36,471 nucleotides of DNA from an uncultured Clostridia bacterium (lineage in GTDB: Bacteria > Bacillota > Clostridia > Lachnospirales > Anaerotignaceae): assembly GCA_944377425.1 (NCBI GenBank), contig CALWEX010000006.1:1-36471 (forward strand), written 5' to 3'. Below, one piece after another: positions 27,056-36,471 of this stretch. The notes under the pieces are model-generated. The model saw only the letters and a program-made list of their open reading frames with translations. It ran no database searches and was not told where the DNA came from. The translations under genes and the position numbers were made by a program. The first letter of the stretch is position 1. Each line of letters opens with the position of its first letter.

Positions 27056-28830
27056 TCTTCTTCAGCCTCCTTTGCTATAAGGTCGGCAAGCTCAGATACG
27101 ATTTCCGATTCTATAACATCGAATTCTTTATCAACATTAGCTTCCTCAATATATTTAGCACGGCCTATTCTTTCAAGAACAGGGAGCTTTGAAATTTTGT
27201 TTATAGAAACTTTTTCCTTAACTGCCTTAAGTCCCTCATCATAGAACTTAAGTATAAGGGCAAGCATTCTGTATTGTTTATGAAGTGATGTATAAGTATC
27301 TACCTCATGGAATGAGTTCTGGTGGAGGAAGTCCTCACGGATAGAGCGTGTTACTTCAAGTATAAGTCTGTCGCTGTGTGAAAGTGAATCAACACCAACC
27401 AGCTGAACAATTTCCTGAAGCTCGGCTTCTTCCTGAAGAAGTCTCATTGCTCTTGCTCTGTGCTCTGCAAAGTCCTCTTCTACGTTTTTATCAGCCCAAG
27501 CATCTACCTTATCCTGATAAAGTGAATAACTTGTAAGCCAGTTAATAGCTGGGAAGTGACGTTTGTAAGCAAGAGATGAATCAAGGCCCCAGAATACTTT
27601 AACTATTCTAAGTGTTGCCTGGCTTACAGGCTCTGAAGTATCACCACCAGGAGGTGAAACAGCACCTATAGCAGTAAGTGAACCCATTCTGTTTTCATCA
27701 CTGCCTAAACAATGAACCATACCAGCTCTTTCATAGAACTGTGCAAGACGGCTACCAAGATATGCCGGATAACCTTCCTCACCAGGCATTTCCTCAAGAC
27801 GACCGCTCATTTCACGCAGAGCCTCTGCCCAACGTGATGTAGAGTCTGCCATAAGAGCTACACTGTAGCCCATATCACGGAAGAACTCAGCTATTGTAAT
27901 ACCTGTATAAATTGAAGCCTCACGTGCAGCAACAGGCATATCGGAAGTATTAGCAATAAGAACTGTTCTTTGCATAAGGCTTTCGCCTGTACGTGGGTCT
28001 TTAAGCTCTGGGAACTCTAAAAGAACGTCTGTCATTTCGTTTCCACGCTCTCCGCAGCCGATATAAACAACTATGTCAGCATCTGCCCATTTAGCAAGCT
28101 GGTGCTGTGTAACTGTTTTACCGCTTCCGAAAGGTCCAGGTATAGCCGCTACACCACCCTTTGTAATAGGGAAGAATGTATCTATAACTCTCTGGCCAGT
28201 AATAAGCAGAGAATCTGGGCTTTGTTTAGCTCTGTAAGGTCTTTCTTTACGAACAGGCCATTTCTGCATCATAGGAACTGTTACATCTACGCCTTTTTCG
28301 TTTGTTACAACGCAAATTTCCTCTTCAACAGTAAATTCGCCTTCTTTAATTTCTTTAATTGTTCCGTTAAGCTTAGGCGGAATCATAATACGGCACTCAA
28401 CAACCGCTGTTTCCTGAACTACGCCTATAATATCGCCGCCCTGTACTTTATCGCCTTTTTTAACAACAGGTTTAAAGTACCATTTCTTTTCTCTGTCAAG
28501 AGCGGCAACCTCAACGCCTCTGTGGATATTAGCTCCACTGGCTTCATAGAGCTTTTCAAGAGGACGCTGAATACCATCGTATATTGTTGATATAAGGCCA
28601 GGTCCAAGCTCAACACTCATAGGACGGCCTGTAGATACAACTTCTTCACCAGGACCAAGACCACTTGTTTCCTCATAAACCTGAATTGAGGCCTTGTCAC
28701 CGTGCATTTCTATTATCTCACCAATAAGGTGCTTATCAGAAACCCTAACAACGTCGAACATATTGGCATCTCTCATGCCTTCAGCTACAACCAGTGGTCC
28801 TGACACCTTAACTACTGTGCCTGTACTCAT
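27052..28830 (-). CDS. ntpA: V-type ATPase subunit A (catalytic)
   Basis: A 592-residue catalytic subunit, normal length. Seen: N-terminal beta barrel, the V-type-specific bulge insert (about 115-190), Walker A GPFGSGKT at 232-239 (K238), the [11 protein letters not shown] segment with the catalytic Glu, Walker B-side [15 protein letters not shown], and [13 protein letters not shown]. It is separated from subunit F by 35 bp and overlaps subunit B by 4 bp. In anaerobic Firmicutes such enzymes run mostly as ATP-driven ion pumps or, in some, as synthases; the direction cannot be read. Confidence 0.98.
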   Translation of the reverse strand: MSTGTVVKVSGPLVVAEGMRDANMFDVVRVSDKHLIGEIIEMHGDKASIQVYEETSGLGPGEEVVSTGRPMSVELGPGLISTIYDGIQRPLEKLYEASGANIHRGVEVAALDREKKWYFKPVVKKGDKVQGGDIIGVVQETAVVECRIMIPPKLNGTIKEIKEGEFTVEEEICVVTNEKGVDVTVPMMQKWPVRKERPYRAKQSPDSLLITGQRVIDTFFPITKGGVAAIPGPFGSGKTVTQHQLAKWADADIVVYIGCGERGNEMTDVLLEFPELKDPRTGESLMQRTVLIANTSDMPVAAREASIYTGITIAEFFRDMGYSVALMADSTSRWAEALREMSGRLEEMPGEEGYPAYLGSRLAQFYERAGMVHCLGSDENRMGSLTAIGAVSPPGGDTSEPVSQATLRIVKVFWGLDSSLAYKRHFPAINWLTSYSLYQDKVDAWADKNVEEDFAEHRARAMRLLQEEAELQEIVQLVGVDSLSHSDRLILEVTRSIREDFLHQNSFHEVDTYTSLHKQYRMLALILKFYDEGLKAVKEKVSINKISKLPVLERIGRAKYIEEANVDKEFDVIESEIVSELADLIAKEAEEE

Positions 28831-28865
28831 TTTTTATCACCACTCGATTCTTTTATTTAGGTCTA

Positions 28866-29186
28866 TTAATTATCTCCAAACAAAACATCTGCACCTATAG
28901 CGCGTTTTGCAGATTCTCTAACTTCGTTCATGCCAAGGCCCATACTGCCGGTAATGCCAGGTATAACAATAATAGCCGGAAGCTCATTATCTTTATACCT
29001 ATCAATGGCGTCTTTTCCCTGAAGAGAGCACTGCTCAGTAATATAAATTATGGCATAGCCTTCTTCAACCAGCTTATGTATGGTCTTTTTAATCTCGTCG
29101 GCTTCATAAACAGGGAAAACATCAATACCTAAAGCGGTAAAACCCATAACTGAGTCTTTGTCTCCCATAACCGCTACTTTATACAT
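28866..29186 (-). CDS. ntpG: V-type ATPase subunit F (central stalk)
   Basis: I choose the ATG at 29186 (106 residues, beginning MYKVAVMGDKDSVMGF) because GAGGG lies 6 bp upstream; the ATG at 29192 touches that site. The small Rossmann-like protein carries the family marks GDKDSVMGFTALGIDVFPV and IIYITEQCS, then PAIIVIPGITGSMGLGM. Subunit F binds subunit D in the rotor. It overlaps the end of subunit C by 8 bp. The symbol follows the E. hirae naming, where subunit F is NtpG. Confidence 0.93.
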   Translation of the reverse strand: MYKVAVMGDKDSVMGFTALGIDVFPVYEADEIKKTIHKLVEEGYAIIYITEQCSLQGKDAIDRYKDNELPAIIVIPGITGSMGLGMNEVRESAKRAIGADVLFGDN

Positions 29187-30153
29187 AAGCATCCCTCAAT
29201 CTTTCTTTTATTACCTCAGTATCAATGCCGTTTAATTTGCCGTTTACAATAATCCTTACGGTTTTAACCTCTGTTTCTACAGCATATATGAAAGCCAAAA
29301 GCGGCTCAACTGTAAGGCTCTTGTATTTAGCATCACGCATAAACGCCATCAAATAGTCATCACAGCTTTTTTCAAATACCGTAAAACCTTCATCCATTTT
29401 AAGTGCAAGCTCATTATACGCCGTTTCCTTAAATCCGCCTGAAGCACCTTCTGCATTAAAGGCCTTTTTAAAAGTATCAAGGCTTACAGTACCGCCATGA
29501 ACAAAAACGTTTTCAAAGTCTGAAACTGTCTTTTTCATGTTTTTAATTCGGTTATAGCTTTTAAGGTTTGTAATGTCGCAAAGTGTTTTAACATAGTTTT
29601 CAACAAACTTAATACCGCTTTCGTTTGCCACTTTAAGCATATCCTTAAAAGCCGCATTATCCATTACGTTGTCTATTACTTGACCGCTTTGGGTTTTGGC
29701 GTACTGGTCATAGCTGTCGGTTATAGCCTGAGCCATGTTTTCTGTAAGACAGCCGTAATTTTTAGTTTCAAAAGCCTCTTTCATATCTTTAATATCAACA
29801 GTTGTGCCGCCTACAAGGTAGCTTTCGCCATTAATAGATGATATATCCGATTTAACAAGAACCTTTAAATTCTGATAGTCGTTTTTGAGTAAAAATACAT
29901 CAGGGAAATGCTCTTTTGGCACAAGCTCTTTTACATCGGAATATGCCTTAGCCAAACGGCTTGAAAGGGCTTTTTCATAATTTTTAATATCTATGCTGTT
30001 TTCGCCGCCATATCCGGCTTCAGAAAGTATTTTAAATACCTCTAAAGCAGACTTGGACTCTATAAGCTGTGTATATGTCTTTTCCGTAAGAAGAGAATTT
30101 TCAAGCATTCTAATTCGCGCCACGGCATAAGGATAAATTTTTTCTCTGCCCAT
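29179..30153 (-). CDS. ntpC: V-type ATPase subunit C (d-type, rotor/stalk connector)
   Basis: A 324-residue protein of the V-ATPase subunit C/d family, which links the membrane rotor ring to the central stalk. It is almost all helical, beginning YPYAVARIRMLENSLL, with conserved segments FLLKNDYQNLKVLVKSD (about 88-104), KTLCDITNLKSYNRI (about 190-204) and a C-terminal LAFIYAVETEVKTVRIIVNGKLNG. AAGGAGG lies 7 bp before the ATG. It lies 12 bp after subunit E. Confidence 0.93.
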   Translation of the reverse strand: MGREKIYPYAVARIRMLENSLLTEKTYTQLIESKSALEVFKILSEAGYGGENSIDIKNYEKALSSRLAKAYSDVKELVPKEHFPDVFLLKNDYQNLKVLVKSDISSINGESYLVGGTTVDIKDMKEAFETKNYGCLTENMAQAITDSYDQYAKTQSGQVIDNVMDNAAFKDMLKVANESGIKFVENYVKTLCDITNLKSYNRIKNMKKTVSDFENVFVHGGTVSLDTFKKAFNAEGASGGFKETAYNELALKMDEGFTVFEKSCDDYLMAFMRDAKYKSLTVEPLLAFIYAVETEVKTVRIIVNGKLNGIDTEVIKERLRDAYV

Positions 30154-30165
30154 TATGGCACCTCC

Positions 30166-30729
30166 TTAAGCAAACAGTATGCCTGCTGCAAGCTGTAAAA
30201 TATCTTCCCGTTCTACGGTAATAATTGACTTAAATGAATAATTGTATTCAATATCGCCATTTTTAACAACAAAACCGCCTTCAATGTCTCTTGTTTCATC
30301 AGATACATTGTAGCCCATGTCTTTTACTTTATCTCCGAAAGCCTCTTTATCTTTCTTGGAAAAAATAATCTCGGAACCGTTTTCTTTATCGGCTCTTTTA
30401 ATCATGCCTAATATAACATTTTCATAGTCCTGTCCTGTAAGTGAACAGAGCTTTTTTTCAGCCTCGTTCAAAACTTCCTCAAGGCATTCCTGTTTTTTAG
30501 CCAAAATAAGTTTTTTAGCTCTCATTTCGGCAGCAGAAATCTCTTTAGCGGCAGCTTTTTTTGCTTCCTGAGATGCAACTTCATCAAATTTAGCCTTTTC
30601 CTTATCGGCCTTTGCTTTAGCTGATGAAATAATATCGTCGGCCTGTTTTTTAGCTTCAGACTCTACCACATCCGCTTGTGCCTTGGCATCGGAAAGGATT
30701 TTGTCTATAAGATTCTGTCCGTTACCCAT
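30166..30729 (-). CDS. ntpE: V-type ATPase subunit E (peripheral stalk)
   Basis: A 187-residue peripheral-stalk protein. The first 110 residues form a highly charged, Ala/Lys/Glu-rich coiled coil (NLIDKILSDAKAQADVVESE onwards) that would pair with subunit G/H, and the C-terminal 75 residues are the globular head containing GGFVVKNGDIEYNYSFKSI. The length is usual. AGGAGG precedes the ATG by about 10 bp. It lies 41 bp after subunit K, and the E-C-F order is the clostridial one. Confidence 0.9.
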   Translation of the reverse strand: MGNGQNLIDKILSDAKAQADVVESEAKKQADDIISSAKAKADKEKAKFDEVASQEAKKAAAKEISAAEMRAKKLILAKKQECLEEVLNEAEKKLCSLTGQDYENVILGMIKRADKENGSEIIFSKKDKEAFGDKVKDMGYNVSDETRDIEGGFVVKNGDIEYNYSFKSIITVEREDILQLAAGILFA

Positions 30730-30770
30730 AGGAGCCTATCCTCCTTTTCAAATATTTTTTAATCTATTAA

Positions 30771-33196
<2,426 letters not shown>

Positions 33197-33210
<14 letters not shown>

Positions 33211-33523
33211 TTATACCCACAACCTTTCCAATGACAGCTTCTACCGCTTTTTGTCTGTTTTTATCAGCGGTATTTTTTACCTCGTCACAAACCTTAAGGG
33301 CGTCGGCCATAATTTTGTCTACTTCAGGCTTTGTGTCCTGAACGGCCTTTTCAACGGCGGCCTTTTGTTCTGACTTAGCGCTGCGTCTTACGTCGGCAAT
33401 CAAAGTATCGGCCTGAGCTTTGGCATCGGATATAATCTTCTGCGCATTAGCGTCGGCTTGGGCTTTAATGGAATCAATTTCATTTTCAGCCTCTACAATA
33501 TTCTTGATTACTTCAAAAGCCAT
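33197..33523 (-). CDS. V-type ATPase subunit G/H (peripheral stalk), first gene of the operon
   Basis: A 108-residue highly charged coiled-coil protein (start (M)AFEVIKNIVEAENEIDSIKA), the usual partner of subunit E in the peripheral stalk. I choose ATG 33523, since GAGAGG lies 8 bp upstream; the in-frame GTG at 33532 lies inside that site. No membrane segment. The family is too simple in sequence for precise naming; its position before subunit I is what fixes the call. Confidence 0.85.
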
Positions 33524-33548
33524 TTTAATCACCTCTCTTGTTTAAACC

Positions 33549-33580
33549 GTATTGTATGCAATTTTTAGTCAATACAATAC
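33549..33580. repeat. Perfect inverted repeat GTATTGTAT/ATACAATAC in the V-ATPase leader
   Basis: Nine-base arms at 33549-33557 and 33572-33580 pair perfectly around a 14-base spacer, only about 26 bp before the first codon of the operon. The AT-rich arms make a DNA operator or a weak translation-modulating hairpin more likely than a terminator. Confidence 0.6.
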
Positions 33581-33600
33581 CTGGCGTAGTGTGGAAATGA

Positions 33601-33623
33601 CTGTTAATAAATAGTATAAACAG
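33601..33623. repeat. Near-palindrome CTGTTAATA/TATAAACAG in the V-ATPase leader
   Basis: Nine-base arms at 33601-33609 and 33615-33623 pair with one mismatch around 5 bases. It lies 20 bp from the neighbouring perfect inverted repeat. The function is unknown; a second operator half is possible. Confidence 0.45.
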
Positions 33624-33863
33624 TCTTCCTAATTTTATATATTTATCCGTTTTAACGGAAAAAATATACCTAAATAAAATATAATATAAATTATTCAAAA
33701 CTCTAACACAAAGTAAACATGTTGTTAATTTTTTAACTATAAAACATTTTAAATAAGTTCAATTTATGATGTGTCGTATCATGGTTATTTATATTAATTT
33801 TCACTATTTTTTACATGTTTTGTTGTATTTTTCAAGCTAAATTCTCAGCATTTACAATGTTTA

Positions 33864-33892
33864 ATTATAAATTAATTAATAGCTTTTGTCAA
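33864..33892 (-). promoter_or_regulatory. Consensus sigma-A promoter of the V-ATPase operon
   Basis: On the minus strand TTGACA (33892-33887), an exact 17-bp spacer and TATAAT (33869-33864) match the consensus at all twelve positions. Transcription would start near 33857, giving a leader of about 330 nt before the first gene. Confidence 0.85.
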
Positions 33893-34180
33893 TATTTAAA
33901 CCATATTACGATTTTTTTCATCGGCAAAAATTAATTTGAACTATATTTAATTCTACATTTTTTCATTTGTTATTAATTTAACTAAAATAAAGTCTAATAG
34001 CTTAAAACTATATTCTTACATAAGACTTTTAATTTAGTCAGCTGAATAAAAAAAATTATATTTCATTTTGCACTTAAACAGAAACAATACTAAAAAAATA
34101 CTATTTAAGTAAATTTTGATTATTGACAAGTTTTTGAATATAACATTAAACAACTATTATCATTTTTATATCACAAACCA

Positions 34181-34222
34181 TAAAAAATAAACTCCGAGCA
34201 ATTAAAAATCACTTCGGAGTTT
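34181..34222 (-). terminator. Terminator of rnz-tsaD
   Basis: AACTCCGA (34190-34197) pairs with TCGGAGTT (34214-34221) around a 16-nt loop, followed on the minus strand by a T-rich tract, about 10 bp beyond tsaD. Confidence 0.85.
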
Positions 34223-34232
34223 TGTTAATTTA

Positions 34233-35261
34233 TTATCTTTCACCTAATTTTAAATTTGGATTAGCGTTTAAATCAAGTCCGCTTCTTACACCTTTTATAT
34301 ATTCATAATAGCCAGCAGAAGCTATCATTGCGGCATTATCTGTGCAGAATACAGGTGCTGGAACATTAAGAGAAAAACCATTCTCATCACAAAGTCGCTT
34401 CATCTCACTTCTTAATGCAGAATTGGAAGAAACACCGCCTGCCATAGCCACTTTTGTAACGCCTTTAAATTTAGCCGCAGCTATTGTTTTTTGTGTAAGC
34501 ACCTCAATAACTGCTTTTTGGAAAGACGCCGCAACATCATTAGGGTTAATTTCTGTATTTGTCATTTTCATTTTGTTAAGGTAGTTAAGCACAGCTGACT
34601 TTAAGCCGCTGAAACTGAAATCAAAGCTATTTTCTTCTAAAAATACCCTTGGAAACTCAATAGCTTCAGCATTGCCTTCTTTAGCGGCAGCGTCTATTTT
34701 TGACCCGCCAGGATAGCCCATACCTATAGCACGAGCTACTTTATCGTACGCTTCACCTGCCGCATCGTCACGTGTTCTGCCTAATATTTCAAAATCATCA
34801 TAGCCTTTTACATATAAAAGATGAGAGTGACCGCCAGAAACTACAAGAGCAACATATGGCGGCTCAAAATTTATATCCTGAATATAATTGGCGCATATAT
34901 GGCCTTCTATATGGTTAACCCCTACCAAAGGCTTATTTAGCGCATAAGCCAAGGCCTTTGCCTCAGAAACGCCTACAAGCAATGCTCCTACAAGGCCTGG
35001 ACCGTATGTAACGGCAATAGCGTCTATATCATCAAATGTAACGCCTGCTTCTTTAAGCGCACTGTCTATAACATAATCTATATTTTCAACATGCTTTCTT
35101 GACGCAATTTCCGGCACAACACCGCCATAAACTGTATGAACTGCAATCTGTGAAGAAATAACATTACTCATAACAATTCTGCCGTTTTTAACAACAGAGG
35201 CTGCCGTTTCATCACAGGAGCTTTCTATGCCAAGTATTAAAATATCATTACTATCTTTCAT
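34233..35261 (-). CDS. tsaD: tRNA N6-adenosine threonylcarbamoyltransferase TsaD
   Basis: A 342-residue Kae1/TsaD protein, which transfers the threonylcarbamoyl group onto A37 of tRNAs reading ANN codons. Seen: N-terminal [16 protein letters not shown], metal-binding H117 and H121 in VNHIEGH, the nucleotide-binding [35 protein letters not shown], and the C-terminal [20 protein letters not shown] precedes the ATG. It lies 23 bp after rnz and is cotranscribed. Partner genes tsaB and tsaE, and tsaC, are not in the window. Confidence 0.98.
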   Translation of the reverse strand: MKDSNDILILGIESSCDETAASVVKNGRIVMSNVISSQIAVHTVYGGVVPEIASRKHVENIDYVIDSALKEAGVTFDDIDAIAVTYGPGLVGALLVGVSEAKALAYALNKPLVGVNHIEGHICANYIQDINFEPPYVALVVSGGHSHLLYVKGYDDFEILGRTRDDAAGEAYDKVARAIGMGYPGGSKIDAAAKEGNAEAIEFPRVFLEENSFDFSFSGLKSAVLNYLNKMKMTNTEINPNDVAASFQKAVIEVLTQKTIAAAKFKGVTKVAMAGGVSSNSALRSEMKRLCDENGFSLNVPAPVFCTDNAAMIASAGYYEYIKGVRSGLDLNANPNLKLGER

Positions 35262-35284
35262 AATAACCTCCCTATAAGGGCAAA

Positions 35285-36190
35285 TTAATCCTCAAAATAT
35301 ATTGTTTTTATCATACCGTCATAGCCTATAACAGTATTTTCAAAAATTTCAGAAGCATTAGTTAAAAAACTTTCAGGCTCCGAAAGCGCCGGACTGAAAT
35401 GAGTAAGCCAAAGCTCCTTAGCTTCTGCCTGAACGGCAACACCAGCGGCTTCGGAAAAAAGCATATGTTTATTTTCCAATGCCTTATCTTTTTTCTCATT
35501 CTCACCATACATGCCTTCGCAAACAAACAAATCAGCATTTGACGCCAAACCTATAAGCTCGTCAAAAGGACGGCTGTCTGTACAGTAAGCTACTTTAATC
35601 CCTTTTCTTTCGCTTCCCATTACCATGTCGGCAGTATATTTTTCACCATTATACTCCAAAACACCCTGCTTTTGAATAACAGACCACAAGTTTTTTGGTA
35701 TATTAAGGTTTTTGGCCTTTTCACTATCAAATTTTCCTTTACGCCTTAAATTAAAGCTATAAGACAAACATTTTACTGAATGAACAGCTGGCACAAACTC
35801 AATATCAAGTCCAATAACATTCAGTGTTGTTTTTTCTTCCAACTCAATATATTCAATTTCAAATGCTAAATCCTGAGCTATTCTTAAAAGTCCCTCTACC
35901 ACATACTGTAAACCTTTAGGGCCTATAAGTTTAACTTTTTCCTCTCTACCTGCATTAGATATAGCAAGAAGCATACCCACAAGACCAGATATATGGTCAG
36001 CATGATAATGGGTAAAAACTATAGCATCTATTGCTTTAAAACCCCAGCCTATTTTTTTTAACGAAACTTGGGTGCCTTCTCCGCAGTCAACAAGCAAAAG
36101 CCTGCCGTTAAGACGCATCATCATAGATGATAAAAACCTATCAGGCATAGGCATCATTCCACCTGTACCCACTAAAGCTACATCAAGCAT
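35285..36190 (-). CDS. rnz: Ribonuclease Z
   Basis: I start at ATG 36190 (301 residues): GAGGTG lies 6 bp upstream, and the protein then begins [11 protein letters not shown], as in relatives; the in-frame GTG at 36199 is part of that site. This metallo-beta-lactamase nuclease cuts tRNA precursors 3' of the discriminator base. Zinc ligands: H61, H63, D65 and H66 in FTHYHADH, then the VHSVKC, CTDSRP and LTHFSP segments; the exosite arm has the usual place near residues 155-185. It lies directly downstream of tRNAs that lack CCA, exactly the substrates that need it. It forms a unit with tsaD. Confidence 0.96.
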   Translation of the reverse strand: MLDVALVGTGGMMPMPDRFLSSMMMRLNGRLLLVDCGEGTQVSLKKIGWGFKAIDAIVFTHYHADHISGLVGMLLAISNAGREEKVKLIGPKGLQYVVEGLLRIAQDLAFEIEYIELEEKTTLNVIGLDIEFVPAVHSVKCLSYSFNLRRKGKFDSEKAKNLNIPKNLWSVIQKQGVLEYNGEKYTADMVMGSERKGIKVAYCTDSRPFDELIGLASNADLFVCEGMYGENEKKDKALENKHMLFSEAAGVAVQAEAKELWLTHFSPALSEPESFLTNASEIFENTVIGYDGMIKTIYFED

Positions 36191-36223
36191 ACACAGCACC
36201 TCACATAAAAAATATTAACCAAT

Positions 36224-36261
36224 AAAGAAAAAAGCCTGATTTTGAGTTCCAAAACCAGACT
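36224..36261 (-). terminator. Terminator of the tRNA operon
   Basis: On the minus strand a 12-bp stem with two G-U pairs (36261-36250 with 36244-36233), a 5-nt loop and a T-rich tail lie 10 bp beyond tRNA-Gln and before rnz. The short space left before rnz holds no clear promoter, so partial read-through from the tRNA operon may feed rnz. Confidence 0.85.
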
Positions 36262-36270
36262 AATAAACAA

Positions 36271-36342
36271 CTAGGGTAGCAGGATTTGAACCTGCGAATG
36301 ACGGAATCAGAATCCGTTGCCTTACCGCTTGGCGATACCCCA
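36271..36342 (-). tRNA. tRNA-Gln (anticodon CTG)
   Basis: A 72-nt cloverleaf. The acceptor begins TGGGGTA (U1-A72, as usual for Gln, with a G2-U71 wobble); the D arm is GCCAAGCGGTAAGGC; the anticodon stem ACGGA/TCCGT encloses a loop TTCTGAT with anticodon CTG at 36310-36308; the T arm is GCAGG-TTCAAAT-CCTGC. The discriminator is G. CCA is not encoded. It lies 5 bp after tRNA-Gly in the same operon. Confidence 0.95.
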
Positions 36343-36347
36343 TTAAA

Positions 36348-36419
36348 AGCGCGAAACGAGATTCGAACTCGCGGCCCTCGCCTTGGCAAGGCGATGCTCT
36401 ACCACTGAGCCATTCGCGC
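36348..36419 (-). tRNA. tRNA-Gly (anticodon GCC)
   Basis: A 72-nt cloverleaf with acceptor GCGCGAA/TTCGCGC, D arm GCTC/GAGC, anticodon arm TCGCC-TTGCCAA-GGCGA with anticodon GCC, variable loop GGGCC, T arm GCGAG-TTCGAAT-CTCGT and discriminator U. CCA is not encoded. All stems pair without mismatch. Confidence 0.97.
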
Positions 36420-36425
36420 ATATTA

Positions 36426-36471
36426 TGCAGTCGAGGGGACTTGAACCCCTACCCAGTTTACCCGGACTAGA
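36426..36471 (-). tRNA. tRNA-Leu, 3' part only, cut by window edge
   Basis: Visible are the end of the anticodon arm (TCTAGT), a long class II variable arm (CCGG-GTAAA-CTGG), the T arm AGGGG-TTCAAGT-CCCCT, the acceptor 3' strand CGACTGC and discriminator A; CCA is not encoded. The acceptor strand and variable arm resemble the Leu species of clostridia. The anticodon lies outside the window, so the Leu call is inferred from the acceptor and variable arm. Confidence 0.8.

Larger units (their letters stand above)
33524..34182. other. Long AT-rich region upstream of the V-ATPase operon
   Basis: About 660 bp without a protein gene. It contains the operon promoter, its long leader with two inverted repeats (listed separately) and a small CCGTT/AACGG hairpin near 33648-33659. 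No riboswitch class is recognised, and I see no ORF with a ribosome site on either strand. The part from 33900 to 34180 appears featureless. Confidence 0.6.

Noticed and set aside
33648..33659. CCGTT/AACGG hairpin in the V-ATPase leader as an attenuator
   Set aside because: The T-tract on the minus strand lies before the hairpin rather than after it, so it cannot act as an intrinsic terminator in the operon's direction.
36201..36389. 62-residue ORF over the tRNA genes
   Set aside because: It is a translation of tRNA-Gly and tRNA-Gln sequence, not a protein gene.

Overview
The window is AT-rich chromosomal core DNA that looks like an anaerobic, low-GC Firmicute of the class Clostridia, probably near Lachnospiraceae. 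Pointers are a clostridial-type V-ATPase operon, a T-box-controlled thrS, meso-diaminopimelate dehydrogenase, pyruvate carboxylase, tRNAs without encoded CCA, strong AGGAGG ribosome sites and a short protein of the family often labelled 'endosialidase' in Lachnospiraceae. Apart from four plus-strand genes, every gene is on the minus strand, so the window is transcribed mainly right to left.

Left part (1-8.4 kb): a truncated glycerate kinase, a putP-smr pair behind a possible operator, a TetR regulator, pyruvate carboxylase and radA. Then 8.5-13.5 kb: two small plus-strand genes, one with a TTG start and only 54 residues; thrS with a complete T-box leader; a 37-residue ORF behind an 11-bp-phased direct repeat; and a PHP-phosphatase plus flavin-binding protein pair on the plus strand.

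Middle (13.6-24.7 kb): the lower glycolytic operon pgk-tpiA-gpmI-eno; a two-gene surface polysaccharide unit (initiating sugar-phosphate transferase and an O-antigen ligase/polymerase family protein); a secreted two-stalk/three-PepSY protein; and ddh for lysine and peptidoglycan precursors.

Right part (25-36.5 kb): a nine-gene V-type ATPase operon (G/H-I-K-E-C-F-A-B-D). Its K subunit carries the Na+-binding residue set known from Enterococcus hirae NtpK. It is preceded by a consensus sigma-A promoter and an approximately 330-nt AT-rich leader. Then come tsaD and rnz, downstream of a tRNA cluster (Leu, partial; Gly; Gln). Two of these translation genes fit the tRNAs: RNase Z matures CCA-less tRNA 3' ends, and TsaD modifies ANN-decoding tRNAs.

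I see no IS element, prophage, CRISPR array or obvious defence or biosynthetic island. Most of the window is ordinary core genome. The points worth a second look are small: two unannotated mini-genes, the phased repeat promoter, the V-ATPase leader, a variant RadA P-loop, and the two proteins with unclear surface roles.
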